Notes: generated by a model not told the origin, from the letters alone. Counted from the stretch's first letter, positions 43,753-53,246 are shown. The stretch is DNA of 55,050 nucleotides from an uncultured Lachnospiraceae bacterium (GCA_944381515.1 CALWLM010000128.1:1-55050), one strand, 5' to 3'. Translations and numbers: made by a program.

Positions 43753-45483
43753 TCAGCCCTCCTTTCTGAGAAGCCGCTGATAAGCCGGCAGAGCCAGGAG
43801 CTCCCTGTGGCTTCCTTCCGCCTCGATCCGCCCGTTCTCCATATAATAGATATGATCCGCCTCCTCAAGAGGCTGTCTTCGATGGGAAACAAAGATCACA
43901 AACCGTCTCGGATCGCGGCCAACCCACTCTTTCAGGTTTTTCACAATCCGTTTTTCGCTTTCTGCATCCATAGCAGAAGTGATCTCGTCAAAAAGGCCTC
44001 CCAGGCAATCCCGGTAGAAAAATCTGGCCATGGCCAGCTTCTGCCTTTCTCCCGACGAGAGCTGTTCTCGGCGCAGCATTCCATAAAAATCTCCGCCTGC
44101 CTTTAGAAACCAGCCCTCCAAATCCGCCAGGCGAAGAGCCTCCCGCAGCCTTCCTTCATCCGCCTTCCCCTCTGACAGAGCAATATTATAGGCAAGGGTC
44201 TGTTCCAAAACCTCCTGCTGATTGTGAATATAGAGGACTCTGCTCCAGTAATCGTCCCGGTCGATGCCGGACAATGTCCTCTCTCCCAGCCTCACTACCG
44301 TGCCATCGCCATCGCAGGCGCAGTATCTTGCCAGGATATTTAACAGGGTAGTCTTGCCGCAGCCCGACGGTCCGGCCAGACAGAGAAACTGCCCGCAGGG
44401 GAAATCAGCGTCCACCGAGCGAAGGATCATCTTTCCGTCTCCCGTCCTGCAGGTGAGCCCCTCCACCCGAAGCGATTCAAACCGATCCCCTCTCTCAGCC
44501 TCGGGCCGCCACGGCTTTTCGTCCTTTGCCGCAAAATGACCGGAACCCAAAAATTCCTCATAGTGCCTGCGCTCGCCTGCGCATTTTTTCCAACTGGTCA
44601 TAAGCCCTGGAATGGCAAACAGCCCGGAAGAAAGATTGGGAATAACCAAAAGAACAGCCACCAGATCCGCCGCTGCAAGCCTTCCCTTCAGCACCATCAT
44701 TCCGCCCAGGACGCTGCCCGCCAGCACCAGAAAGAGACTGCCTCCCACCGCAAACAGAGAGACCGGGTTCTCCGTCTTTTTTGCCGTAAAAGTCTGAGAG
44801 AGAAACTCCCGGTCCGCTTCCTTTACGCCCTCCGTAACCCGGTCGTTGTTGAGATAAGCCGCGATATCCCGGTTTGCCACCTGTTCCTTCAGCCGGGCAT
44901 AGACCTGCTCCTGCGCCCGCATAAATTCCTTTTTCTGGTCGGATACCCGTCCTGCCGGCCGCCGATAGAAAAAGAGAAAAACCAGACACAGAAATAACCC
45001 GATCAGAAGAATAGCCGGACTGATGGACAGGATATACAGACAGCTGAACACCGTAAGGAAAATTTGGCGGATCATCACGCGGTACAGCTGCGCCGTATCT
45101 TCGGCGAAGGTCCCCAGAGTCGTCATCAACTGTCCCAGCACCTGACGGATAAAACTCTCCTCCCAGTTACAGGAATCCAGATACCGGTCAAAAAGCTCAT
45201 CCTGACAGGCAACCTGCATTCTCTGCCGTATCCGGAATCCGAAATAGCCGTCCAGACAGCAAAACAGCAGATAGACAAGAGCCGATACGGCCGTCAGAAC
45301 AAGAATCTCCTTCATTCCCACCAGATTTCTCTCGGTCATCCGATACAGCAGCTGCCGGATCAGCTCCGCAAATACAAAACCCTCCAGGGCCGCGGCACAA
45401 AGATTGGCCGCAGCAAGGCCCAGTTTTTCCCAAGTGATGTGATAAAAAACATAATAATCCGAAGCTTTTCCCTTCGCGCCCAT
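43753..45483 (-). CDS. ABC exporter half-transporter (first subunit)
   Basis: Half-transporter of 576 residues with about six membrane spans and an ATPase domain. Numbering from the ATG two codons upstream, Walker A is GPSGCGKTT (373-381), the signature LSSGE (477-481), Walker B LFDEITSAMD (499-508) and the H-loop H536. The start is uncertain: ATG codons at 45489 and 45483 are both open; the latter is 6-7 bases from the GGGGG of the ribosome site. No substrate-binding or peptide gene is next to it. Its promoter carries an inverted repeat, suggesting inducible expression. Confidence 0.9.
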   Translation of the reverse strand: MGAKGKASDYYVFYHITWEKLGLAAANLCAAALEGFVFAELIRQLLYRMTERNLVGMKEILVLTAVSALVYLLFCCLDGYFGFRIRQRMQVACQDELFDRYLDSCNWEESFIRQVLGQLMTTLGTFAEDTAQLYRVMIRQIFLTVFSCLYILSISPAILLIGLFLCLVFLFFYRRPAGRVSDQKKEFMRAQEQVYARLKEQVANRDIAAYLNNDRVTEGVKEADREFLSQTFTAKKTENPVSLFAVGGSLFLVLAGSVLGGMMVLKGRLAAADLVAVLLVIPNLSSGLFAIPGLMTSWKKCAGERRHYEEFLGSGHFAAKDEKPWRPEAERGDRFESLRVEGLTCRTGDGKMILRSVDADFPCGQFLCLAGPSGCGKTTLLNILARYCACDGDGTVVRLGERTLSGIDRDDYWSRVLYIHNQQEVLEQTLAYNIALSEGKADEGRLREALRLADLEGWFLKAGGDFYGMLRREQLSSGERQKLAMARFFYRDCLGGLFDEITSAMDAESEKRIVKNLKEWVGRDPRRFVIFVSHRRQPLEEADHIYYMENGRIEAEGSHRELLALPAYQRLLRKEG

Positions 45484-45552
45484 GGCCATCCCCCTCTCCC
45501 AGCCAAATTCGATAATTCAACATCTGTCAAATTCAATATAGCTCCTGAGATA

Positions 45553-45581
45553 ACCATAGCACGAAATACTTCGTCTGTCAA
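45553..45581 (-). promoter_or_regulatory. promoter of the ABC exporter operon with spacer palindrome
   Basis: TTGACA (45581-45576) and TATGGT (45558-45553) with 17-base spacing on the minus strand. ACGAA-ATAC-TTCGT (45561-45574) is a perfect dyad in the spacer, a repressor-type position. The leader below it carries repeated TTGAATT elements (about 45510-45545). Confidence 0.75.
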
Positions 45582-45623
45582 TGTATTTTATTGTGATGTA
45601 TCATTGAACGATATATATCGCTT

Positions 45624-46823
45624 TTATTCCAGCACATCATAATAAAAGGCTTCCAGCTCCTTCGCTCCCATCAGCTTCGGCACCGGATAGAGAGGATTGC
45701 CCTCATGGGCCGCCGTGCGCGCCAGTTCAGGAATGTCCTCCCTGCGGATTCCTTTCAGTTTCTCCGGGATGTCCAGACGTCTCTGCATATCCTTCACCGC
45801 CTGGATAAATTTCGCCGCCCCGGACCAGTCGCTCTCTCTGCTGTCAGAAATACCGATGGCCATAGCCAGATCATGAAGCTTCCTGTGGGCTGCCTTTCCG
45901 TATGCCTCCAGCACATAGGGCAGAAGCACCGCGTTGGCCAGTCCATGAGGTACATTGTATTTGCCTCCCAGAGAGTGAGCCACCGCATGAACATAACCTA
46001 CATAGGATTTGGTAAAAGCGCTTCCGGCCAGATAAGCCGCCCGCAGCATATTTCTCCGGGCCGTCATGTTATTGCCGTCCTCATAAGCGTCAAATATATT
46101 GGCAAAAATCAGCTGCACCGCCTTTATGGAATCCGCCCGGGTCTGACGGGTGGTAGAGCGTCCAATATAAGCTTCCACTGCATGAGTCAGCGCGTCCATG
46201 CCTGTGGTGGAGGTAAGATGAGGCGGCAGACTGCGGGTCACCTCCGGGTCCAGCACCGCATAGCGGGGAATCAGCGGAAAATCATTGATCGGATATTTAT
46301 GGCGGGTCTCACTGTCGGTAATGACGGCAGCCAGCGTCGTCTCGCTGCCGGTCCCTGCCGTAGTGGGGATGGCAATCAGAAGAGGCAGTCTTTTATGTAC
46401 CTTGAGAATACCTTCCATCTGCGCCAGACTCTGCCTGGGCTTTGCAATTCTGGCTCCTACCGCCTTGGCGCAGTCAATGGAAGAGCCGCCGCCAAAACCG
46501 ATAATGGCCTGACAGCCTCCGGCCAGATATTTGGCCCGCGCCTCCTCCACATTGTCTGTGGTGGGATTCGCCACCGTCTTATCGTATACCACGCAGGCAA
46601 TACGCTCTTTTTTTAACAGCTGCTCCAAAGGAGCGGTCAGCCCGCAGCCACGGATGCTCCCATCGGTTACCAGCAGGACGCGCCGGATCGACTTTTTCTT
46701 AAACAGCGTCGGCAGGGCGCTTATGCTGTGCAGCATCTCCGGTTTCCGATAAGGCAGCACCGGCAGCGCCAGGCGCAGTACAGTCTGATAGGTACGGCAA
46801 TATACTTTCTGGATTGGATTCAC
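45624..46823 (-). CDS. iron-containing alcohol dehydrogenase
   Basis: 399-residue group III dehydrogenase. The NAD(P)-binding motif is IGFGGGSSIDCAK (108-120). Metal ligands are D210 and H214 in TGMDALTHAVEAY, H279 in YVHAVAH and H293 in NVPHG. It starts at GTG, overlapping the MarR stop by 4 bases (GTGA), with GAAGAAGGAGAAAACTC upstream. The coupled MarR regulator suggests induction by a small molecule such as an aldehyde or aromatic; the substrate is unknown. No clear terminator follows; a small palindrome CGATATATATCG lies at 45609-45620. Confidence 0.93.
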   Translation of the reverse strand: MNPIQKVYCRTYQTVLRLALPVLPYRKPEMLHSISALPTLFKKKSIRRVLLVTDGSIRGCGLTAPLEQLLKKERIACVVYDKTVANPTTDNVEEARAKYLAGGCQAIIGFGGGSSIDCAKAVGARIAKPRQSLAQMEGILKVHKRLPLLIAIPTTAGTGSETTLAAVITDSETRHKYPINDFPLIPRYAVLDPEVTRSLPPHLTSTTGMDALTHAVEAYIGRSTTRQTRADSIKAVQLIFANIFDAYEDGNNMTARRNMLRAAYLAGSAFTKSYVGYVHAVAHSLGGKYNVPHGLANAVLLPYVLEAYGKAAHRKLHDLAMAIGISDSRESDWSGAAKFIQAVKDMQRRLDIPEKLKGIRREDIPELARTAAHEGNPLYPVPKLMGAKELEAFYYDVLE

Positions 46824-47278
46824 GAGTTTTCTCCTTCTTCTTCACATATTTTCTGCAGATTGCCGGCAATCCGCCTCAGCGATCGATACAGAACTCTTCT
46901 GTCATCTGCTGTCAGTCCCTGGCCGCCCCGTTCCATGGCGTCCTCCACCACCCGAATGATATGCTGCGTAATAATTCTGCCCTGCGAGGTCAGATACACA
47001 CGGGAGCGGTATGTCCGCCCGGTTTTCGGTATTTCCACATGCACCAGATCGTATTCGCGCAGCAGTGAAACAGCTCTCGAAACAGCCGCCTTGTCCTCCA
47101 TGCACAGCTCGGCCAGCTGCGCCGAGGTCAGCCCGTCCGGATGCTGATACAGATTCAGCATACACATGACATGGGTCCCTTTCAGCCCCAGCTCCGTCAT
47201 CTCCCGGCTTTTAATCTTCTGGATACAGCGGTAAATCTGATTGATATACAGTACAAATTTTTCAAAACGGTCAACCAT
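46820..47278 (-). CDS. MarR family transcriptional regulator
   Basis: 152-residue winged-helix regulator. The HTH and wing run through DGLTSAQLAELCMEDKAAVSRAVSLL and EIPKTGRTYRSRVYLTSQG. The start ATG follows TTGGAGGTTTTT; a TTG four codons upstream is part of the ribosome site. It overlaps the alcohol dehydrogenase gene, so the two form one operon. The 24-bp perfect palindrome in its promoter indicates autorepression. Confidence 0.94.
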   Translation of the reverse strand: MVDRFEKFVLYINQIYRCIQKIKSREMTELGLKGTHVMCMLNLYQHPDGLTSAQLAELCMEDKAAVSRAVSLLREYDLVHVEIPKTGRTYRSRVYLTSQGRIITQHIIRVVEDAMERGGQGLTADDRRVLYRSLRRIAGNLQKICEEEGENS

Positions 47279-47316
47279 AAAAACCTCCAATTTTTAACGG
47301 TCAGAAGTTCTTACAT

Positions 47317-47351
47317 ATGGTATCACAAAGATGTTGACGCGTCAACATCTT
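47317..47351 (-). promoter_or_regulatory. marR-adh promoter with 24-bp palindromic operator
   Basis: TTGACG (47345-47340) and TACCAT (47322-47317) with 17-base spacing on the minus strand. A perfect palindrome with half-site AAGATGTTGACG spans 47328-47351 and covers the -35 box. Its size fits a MarR dimer site. Confidence 0.88.
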
Positions 47352-47430
47352 CTGCAAATGATATCCATACAGTTTTTTCGGAAAAATACCCCAAAAGCAA
47401 GAGCTTTGTCATTGTTTTCTTTTATCATAG

Positions 47431-47474
47431 AAAAAGCTGCTGCCCGACCAATATTCTCAGTCGGACAGCAGCCC
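47431..47474 (-). terminator. terminator of the PFOR gene
   Basis: On the minus strand GCTGCTGTCCGAC and GTCGGGCAGCAGC arms (one mismatch), followed by TTTTTC. It separates PFOR from marR. Confidence 0.92.
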
Positions 47475-47541
47475 TTATTCTGTTATTCTATGGCAGATAC
47501 TGCCGCTTTGCAAAGCTTACCGTCAGCTTCTGGCTTACAGC

Positions 47542-50500
47542 TTACTGATTGCCGCCGTACAGAGCCACCAGCTTCTGCAGGTAATCGTACTTCTCCTTGG
47601 CCAGCTGCTCGGACTTGTCAAACAGCACCTCAGCCTTCTCCGGATTGGAGCGAACCAGAGAGTTGTAACGAACCTCGCCATTCAGGAAGGTCTTGTAGCC
47701 CTCGTAGTTAGGAGCCTTGGAATCCAGCGTGAAGGCAGGCTTGCCCTCGGCAGCCAGACGAGGATCATAACGGAAGCAGTTCCAGTAACCAGCCTGTACA
47801 GCCTCCTTCTCCTCGGTCTGAGCCTTGCTCATGCCCTTCTTGATACCATGGTTGATGCAAGGAGCGTAAGCGATGATAATGGAAGGACCATTGTAGCTCT
47901 CAGCCTCAACAAAGGCCTTGATGCACTGGTTCATGTCAGCGCCCTGAGCAATCTGAGCCACATAAACATAACCGTAGCTCATGGCGATGCTGGCCAGATC
48001 TTTCTTCTTGGTCTCCTTACCGCCGGCAGCAAACTGAGCGATAGCGCCCACATTGGTAGCCTTGGAAGACTGTCCGCCGGTGTTGGAATATACCTCGGTA
48101 TCAAATACCAGGATATTGACATCCTGACCGGAAGCAATCACATGATCCAGACCGCCGAAGCCGATATCATAAGCCCAGCCGTCGCCGCCCAGAATCCACT
48201 GAGACTTCTTGGACAGGAAATCCTTCTGCTTCAGGATCTCTTTTGCCTTATCGCAGCCGCAGGCCTCCAGAGCAGCCACCAGATTATCGGTAGCGGTGCC
48301 GTTTAACGCACCCACCTCATAGGTGTCCAGCCATTCCTGACCAGCAGCCTTTACGGCCTCGTTGTCGCCGTTGTTTACCAGATCTTCTACCTTGCTCTTC
48401 AGAGCGCCGCGGATTGCGTTCTGAGCCAGCTTCATGCCGTAACCGAACTCAGCAGCATCCTCGAACAGGGAGTTGGACCAGGCAGGACCCTGTCCTCTCT
48501 TGTTCGTCGTGTAAGGCGTGGAAGGAGAAGAGTTGCCCCAGATGGAGGAACATCCCGTAGCGTTGGCGATGTAAGCACGATCGCCGAACAGCTGCGTCAT
48601 CAGCTTGGCATAAGGGGTCTCGCCGCAGCCTGCGCAGGCACCGGAGAACTCAAGCAGAGGCTGCTTGAACTGGCTGCCCTTGACAGTGGTCTCCTTGAAT
48701 TTTGCCAGAACCTCAGGCTTCACATCCAAAGTACGGCCGAAATCGAATACCTCCTGCTGATCCACGTTCTCCTCGAAGGAAGCCATGGTCAGAGCCTTCT
48801 CGCCCTTCTTGCCAGGGCATACATTCGCGCAGGAACCGCAGCCCGTGCAGTCCAGAGCGGAAATGCTCATGGTAAAGTAATATCCGGGCATACCCATCAT
48901 CGGCAGCTTCTTCATGCCGGCAGGAGCCTTGGCGGCCTCTTCCTCGGTAGTAACCACAGGACGGATTACCGCATGAGGGCATACATAGGAGCAGAAGTTG
49001 CACTGGATGCAGTTGTCAGGATTCCATACCGGCACATCGGTGGCAATACCGCGCTTCTCATAGGCAGCGGTGCCGGAAGGAGTAGAGCCGTCCACATACT
49101 CGGTGAAGGCGGATACAGGCAGGTTATTGCCCTCCTGGCCATTGACAGCTCTCTGGATATTGGCAACGAATCTCTCGGTGGCGTTCTTTGCAGAATCAAT
49201 CTGCTCGCCCAGAGGCTCGTCCTCGCAGTTCTTCCAGCTCTCGGGAATCTGGATCTCCACGATTCTCTGAGCGCCTGCGTCGATGGCGGCATAGTTCATG
49301 TTGACGATATCATCGCCCTTTCTGCCATAGGTAGCCTTGGCAGCCTTCTTCATCAGGTCGATGGCCTGCTCCTCGGGGATGATGTTGGCCAGCTTGAAGA
49401 AAGCGGACTGCAGAATAGTGTTGATTCTTCTGCCCAGGCCGATCTCCTTGCCGATATCGATACCGTCGATGGTATAAACCTTGATGTTGTTCTCAGCGAT
49501 ATATCTCTTGGCCTGTCCGGGCAGATGATGCTCCAGCTCCTCAGGACTCCAGGAGCAGTTAAGCAGGAAGGTTCCGCCGGGCTTGATGTCCTGAACCATG
49601 TTGTACTTGCGCACATAGGCAGGGCAGTGGCAGGCCACGAAATTAGCCTTGGAAATCAGGTAGGTAGATTTGATCTTGTCCTTGCCGAAACGCAGGTGGG
49701 AGATCGTCACACCGCCGGACTTCTTGGAGTCGTAGTCAAAGTATGCCTGCGCATACATATCGGTGTTGTCGCCGATGATCTTGATGGAGTTCTTGTTGGC
49801 GCCTACGGTACCGTCGGAGCCCAGACCCCAGAACTTGCAGCTGATGATGGAATCAGGCGTGGTATCGGGGTCCTCCTCCACCGTCAGGCTCAGGTTGGTC
49901 ACATCGTCCACGATACCGATGGTGAACACCTTCTTATCGGTATTCTTGTAGACGGCGATGATCTGACCGGGCGTGGTGTTCTTGGAACCCAGACCGTAAC
50001 GGCCGGAGAACACGGGCACGCTGTCGAACTTGGAACCCTTCAGAGCAGCCACTACATCCAGATACAGAGGCTCGCCCATAGCTCCGGGCTCTTTGGTTCT
50101 GTCCAGAACGGAGATCAGCTTCACGCTGTCCGGAATCGCATCGATCAGGTGCTTGGCGCTGAAAGGACGATACAGGCGAACCTTAACTACGCCCACCTTC
50201 TCTCCTCTGGCCATCAGATAATCAATGGTCTCGTCAATGGTCTCGCATACGGAACCCATAGCCACAATTACATGCTCCGCATCAGCAGCGCCGTAGTAGT
50301 TGAACAGCTTGTAGTTGGTGCCGATCTTCTCATTGACCTTGTTCATGTACTCCTCTACGATGCCGGGCATGGCGTCATAGTAAGGGTTGCAGGCCTCTCT
50401 GGCCTGGAAGAAGATGTCAGGGTTCTGAGCAGAACCGTTCTGACGGGGATGGTTGGGATTCAGAGCGCTGGCGCGGAAAGCGTCCACCGCATCCATATCT

Positions 50501-51084
50501 ACCATATCCTTCAGATCCTCATAATCCCAGGTCTCGATCTTCTGGATCTCATGGGAGGTACGGAATCCGTCAAAGAAATTGATGAAAGGAAGCTTGCCCT
50601 TGATAGCGGCGCAGTGAGCTACGGGAGTCAGATCCATGACCTCCTGCACACTGGATTCGCACAGCATGGCTACGCCGGTCTGACGACATGCATAGACATC
50701 GGAGTGATCGCCGAAAATGGAAAGAGCATGGCTGGCAATGGCGCGAGCGGATACGTTAAACACGCCCGGCAGCTGCTCGCCGGCAATCTTATAAAGGTTA
50801 GGGATCATCAGCAGAAGTCCCTGAGAAGCCGTAAAGGTGGTCGTCAGAGCGCCTGCTGCCAGGGAACCGTGCACAGCTCCGGCCGCACCGGCCTCGGACT
50901 GCATCTCGGTCACCTTAACGGTCTGGCCGAAAATGTTCTCGCGTCCCTGAGTGGCCCACTCGTCGGTGGCCTCAGCCATCACGGACGAAGGGGTAATCGG
51001 GTAGATGGCAGCTACATCGGAATAAGCATACGACACATGTGCCGCGGCATGGTTGCCATCCATGGATTTCATTTTTCTACCCAT
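47542..51084 (-). CDS. nifJ: pyruvate:ferredoxin (flavodoxin) oxidoreductase
   Basis: 1180-residue single-chain PFOR that decarboxylates pyruvate to acetyl-CoA and reduces ferredoxin, the central step of anaerobic energy metabolism. Domain I begins MKSMDGNHAAAHVSYAYSDV with IYPITPSS. The ferredoxin domain holds CIQCNFCSYVCP near 694 and CTGCGSCANVCP near 748. The TPP site is GGDGWAYDIGFGG near 968, and YSNTGGQSSKAT follows. Cys GACAGCGETP near 815 carries the proximal cluster. The start follows AGGAGGAACATGATTT. It is monocistronic with a strong promoter and terminator. Confidence 0.98.
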   Translation of the reverse strand: MGRKMKSMDGNHAAAHVSYAYSDVAAIYPITPSSVMAEATDEWATQGRENIFGQTVKVTEMQSEAGAAGAVHGSLAAGALTTTFTASQGLLLMIPNLYKIAGEQLPGVFNVSARAIASHALSIFGDHSDVYACRQTGVAMLCESSVQEVMDLTPVAHCAAIKGKLPFINFFDGFRTSHEIQKIETWDYEDLKDMVDMDAVDAFRASALNPNHPRQNGSAQNPDIFFQAREACNPYYDAMPGIVEEYMNKVNEKIGTNYKLFNYYGAADAEHVIVAMGSVCETIDETIDYLMARGEKVGVVKVRLYRPFSAKHLIDAIPDSVKLISVLDRTKEPGAMGEPLYLDVVAALKGSKFDSVPVFSGRYGLGSKNTTPGQIIAVYKNTDKKVFTIGIVDDVTNLSLTVEEDPDTTPDSIISCKFWGLGSDGTVGANKNSIKIIGDNTDMYAQAYFDYDSKKSGGVTISHLRFGKDKIKSTYLISKANFVACHCPAYVRKYNMVQDIKPGGTFLLNCSWSPEELEHHLPGQAKRYIAENNIKVYTIDGIDIGKEIGLGRRINTILQSAFFKLANIIPEEQAIDLMKKAAKATYGRKGDDIVNMNYAAIDAGAQRIVEIQIPESWKNCEDEPLGEQIDSAKNATERFVANIQRAVNGQEGNNLPVSAFTEYVDGSTPSGTAAYEKRGIATDVPVWNPDNCIQCNFCSYVCPHAVIRPVVTTEEEAAKAPAGMKKLPMMGMPGYYFTMSISALDCTGCGSCANVCPGKKGEKALTMASFEENVDQQEVFDFGRTLDVKPEVLAKFKETTVKGSQFKQPLLEFSGACAGCGETPYAKLMTQLFGDRAYIANATGCSSIWGNSSPSTPYTTNKRGQGPAWSNSLFEDAAEFGYGMKLAQNAIRGALKSKVEDLVNNGDNEAVKAAGQEWLDTYEVGALNGTATDNLVAALEACGCDKAKEILKQKDFLSKKSQWILGGDGWAYDIGFGGLDHVIASGQDVNILVFDTEVYSNTGGQSSKATNVGAIAQFAAGGKETKKKDLASIAMSYGYVYVAQIAQGADMNQCIKAFVEAESYNGPSIIIAYAPCINHGIKKGMSKAQTEEKEAVQAGYWNCFRYDPRLAAEGKPAFTLDSKAPNYEGYKTFLNGEVRYNSLVRSNPEKAEVLFDKSEQLAKEKYDYLQKLVALYGGNQ

Positions 51085-51133
51085 AAATCATGTTCCTCCT
51101 AATGGTAATATTGAGTTTATACCGCTATTTCCC

Positions 51134-51163
51134 ATTATACATTCATCGTCCGTAACTTGTCAA
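51134..51163 (-). promoter_or_regulatory. promoter of the PFOR gene
   Basis: TTGACA (51163-51158) and TATAAT (51139-51134) with 18-base spacing on the minus strand, both exact consensus boxes, consistent with high expression. Confidence 0.88.
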
Positions 51164-51300
51164 ATGCGTATTGCAAAAAGTACAAGAAAATGTATCCTTT
51201 TCCTATGCCCGCCTTGCCGCAAAGCAATACCAGGCAATAACTATCCGGCAAGTACAAGACCCGGATAAGGATGGCGGCAGGAAACCGGTAAAGAAACGGT

Positions 51301-51834
51301 TTAGAGGACGGACAAACAGTCCAAAACATTCTGGCACAGTTCCTCAGGCATCTCCTGCATTCCCTCGGCCATCCAGACTTCAATGCAGCTGTACAGTCCG
51401 CCAGCCACAAATATTTCCAGCTGCTTTCGATTTATATCCGGAGGAAAAACAATCTTTTTCATACTTTTTTTGACGAACTGGAGACTGCAATGAAGAGAAT
51501 TCGCCGTAAGCTGGCTCTGAATAAGCAGACGGCAGTAATCCTTGTGTTTTTGCCAAAAAGTAAAATAGATAAGAAGAACCTTTTCAAGAGTCAGCTGATC
51601 CTGCTTTTCGATCTCGCCATATAATTCTGTAAACAGCACTTTGGAATACGCAATCAGAACATCGTCTTTGCATTTGAAGTGACGGTAGAACGTGGCCCTT
51701 GTCAAATCCGCCTGCTTGCACAGGTCCGAAATCGTTATCTCACTGTAGGCCTTATCTTCCATCAGCTCCATAAGAGCCTGAATCATCCAGTTGCGAGAGC
51801 GCTGCTTGGATTTTTTCGATGGATGATTATTCAT
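51301..51834 (-). CDS. TetR family transcriptional regulator
   Basis: 177-residue regulator. The N-terminal HTH is IQALMELMEDKAYSEITISDLC with the recognition helix ADLTRATFYRHFKCKDDV. The C-terminal ligand domain is of the TetR_C-7-like type (LIYFTFWQKHKDYCRLLIQS). It is divergent from the FMN-lipoprotein gene, with 139 bases between starts. It is therefore the probable controller of that gene, possibly together with PFOR behind it. The ribosome site is weak (GGGGGGAAATGTAACAG). Confidence 0.93.
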   Translation of the reverse strand: MNNHPSKKSKQRSRNWMIQALMELMEDKAYSEITISDLCKQADLTRATFYRHFKCKDDVLIAYSKVLFTELYGEIEKQDQLTLEKVLLIYFTFWQKHKDYCRLLIQSQLTANSLHCSLQFVKKSMKKIVFPPDINRKQLEIFVAGGLYSCIEVWMAEGMQEMPEELCQNVLDCLSVL

Positions 51835-51876
51835 CTGTTACATTTCCCCCCAATTGTATCACTTGAACCGGCAGTA

Positions 51877-51905
51877 TTGTGTTTTGGATAAATTCATTTT
51901 ATAAT
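51877..51905 (+). promoter_or_regulatory. promoter of the FMN-lipoprotein gene
   Basis: TTGTGT (51877-51882) and TATAAT (51900-51905) with 17-base spacing. It lies between the divergent TetR gene and the lipoprotein gene. No clear palindrome was spotted, so the TetR operator is not located. Confidence 0.7.
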
Positions 51906-51973
51906 TTATTCACAAAGTGTGCAAGAAGAACTTTTATGATCTGTCTAATTATGAAGGGAGAAAAAGAAAAAAC

Positions 51974-53194
51974 ATGAAAAGAAAACTAATGGCTGCACTT
52001 TTGGCAACGATCCTGGTTCTGAGTCTGGCTGCATGCTCTGCAGACAGCGGCGAAACCACACAGCCCACCACCAGTGCCGCGGAGGAGACTACCGTCAGCG
52101 AAACAGAAGCGCCGACCGAGACTGAGGCCGGTCCTGTCGTTGAGACCTTCTCCGCCGAATATGAGATGGTCGGAACAACCTCTGCCGGATTACCCAAGAA
52201 TGACACCTTTATTTTCGAGGGCGAGACGACGGATGGGATTATCACGAAACTGAATTTTGACATCATCCGCAACAAGGGTTTGGAAGGCGAGTATTCCAAG
52301 AAGGATCTGATGGGATATCAGATGAATGTCTCCGATGCCGAGGTGGCTGCGACAGATAGCGGCTATGAGCTGGTGAATCTGGGCATGAACGGCTATGAGA
52401 CTGAATTTGGCCAGTACATGATCACCGCAACCTGCCCGGAGCTGACCGATGAAACCGTTTTCGGTGATCTGACCATCACCAATTACACCGGTGAAGAACT
52501 GACTCCGGATCAGCGCATTCTGATTTATCAGTACCTGGCAAACGAAGCGGATATTGAGCTGACCGATGAAACGCCGGTAAGCGAGCTGCTTGCGATTCAC
52601 GGCCTGTATCAGGATGGAGAGTTTGTAGAAGGCACTTCCCGCGTATCCTTTGCCGGCTTCAATGGCGGCAGAAGCTACGGCGAGCAAATCGATGCAATTG
52701 TCGAATACATCCTCGACAATAACATGACTCTGGAAGATGTATATGAGATGTTCCGTACGGTGAACCAGCAGAGCACCCCCATTGAGGACCGCGACACCAT
52801 TGCCGGCGCTACCATTGCTTTCGTAGGCGATTTCCAGAGAATGGTTTACCTGGCTATGTACGGCGAGCTCTTTGAAGGCGTCACCAACAGCACTACCGCC
52901 GATGGCAGCACGACCATCGAGGTAGTGACCCAGGGCTTTGGAGGAGAGATCGAAACCCATGTTACCTTTGACGATGCCACCAGAACCATCACCGCCATCT
53001 CGGTCCGCGATGCACAGGAGAGCGACGGATACGGCGCCGTGCTGACTGCCGACGGTTCCGATTATCTGAACACCCTGATCGAGTCTCAGGATGATCTGGA
53101 TGCCGTAGATACGGCTACCGGAGCCACCATGACTGCTACTTCTCTGCAGAAGGCCGTCCTGTTCGCCAAAGAGTACTACGACGCAAACAACTAA
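51974..53194 (+). CDS. lipoprotein with two FMN-binding-type modules
   Basis: 406-residue exported protein. The signal peptide MKRKLMAALLATILVLSLAAC ends in a lipobox (C21). A Thr/Glu-rich spacer (26-56) follows. Residues about 60-290 and 315-400 look like two FMN_bind modules, each ending in the flavinylation-type motif: DTIAGAT with T280, and DTATGATMTATS with T385. Such threonines in NqrC/RnfG-type domains carry covalent FMN added by ApbE. It may act in extracellular electron transfer, by inference. Start with GAAGGGAGAAAAAG upstream; a frame 19 codons longer lacks a signal peptide. Confidence 0.82.
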   Translation: MKRKLMAALLATILVLSLAACSADSGETTQPTTSAAEETTVSETEAPTETEAGPVVETFSAEYEMVGTTSAGLPKNDTFIFEGETTDGIITKLNFDIIRNKGLEGEYSKKDLMGYQMNVSDAEVAATDSGYELVNLGMNGYETEFGQYMITATCPELTDETVFGDLTITNYTGEELTPDQRILIYQYLANEADIELTDETPVSELLAIHGLYQDGEFVEGTSRVSFAGFNGGRSYGEQIDAIVEYILDNNMTLEDVYEMFRTVNQQSTPIEDRDTIAGATIAFVGDFQRMVYLAMYGELFEGVTNSTTADGSTTIEVVTQGFGGEIETHVTFDDATRTITAISVRDAQESDGYGAVLTADGSDYLNTLIESQDDLDAVDTATGATMTATSLQKAVLFAKEYYDANN

Positions 53195-53213
53195 ATCATT
53201 TCTGATAATCATT

Positions 53214-53246
53214 TTGTCTTTCATTTCGCTGAGGCGAAAGAGACAA
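53214..53246 (+). terminator. hairpin after the FMN-lipoprotein gene
   Basis: TTGTCT...AGACAA outer arms and TTCGC/GCGAA inner arms around TGAG. The T-tract is weak, so it is probably a stabilising hairpin ahead of the stronger terminator at 53270. Confidence 0.5.
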
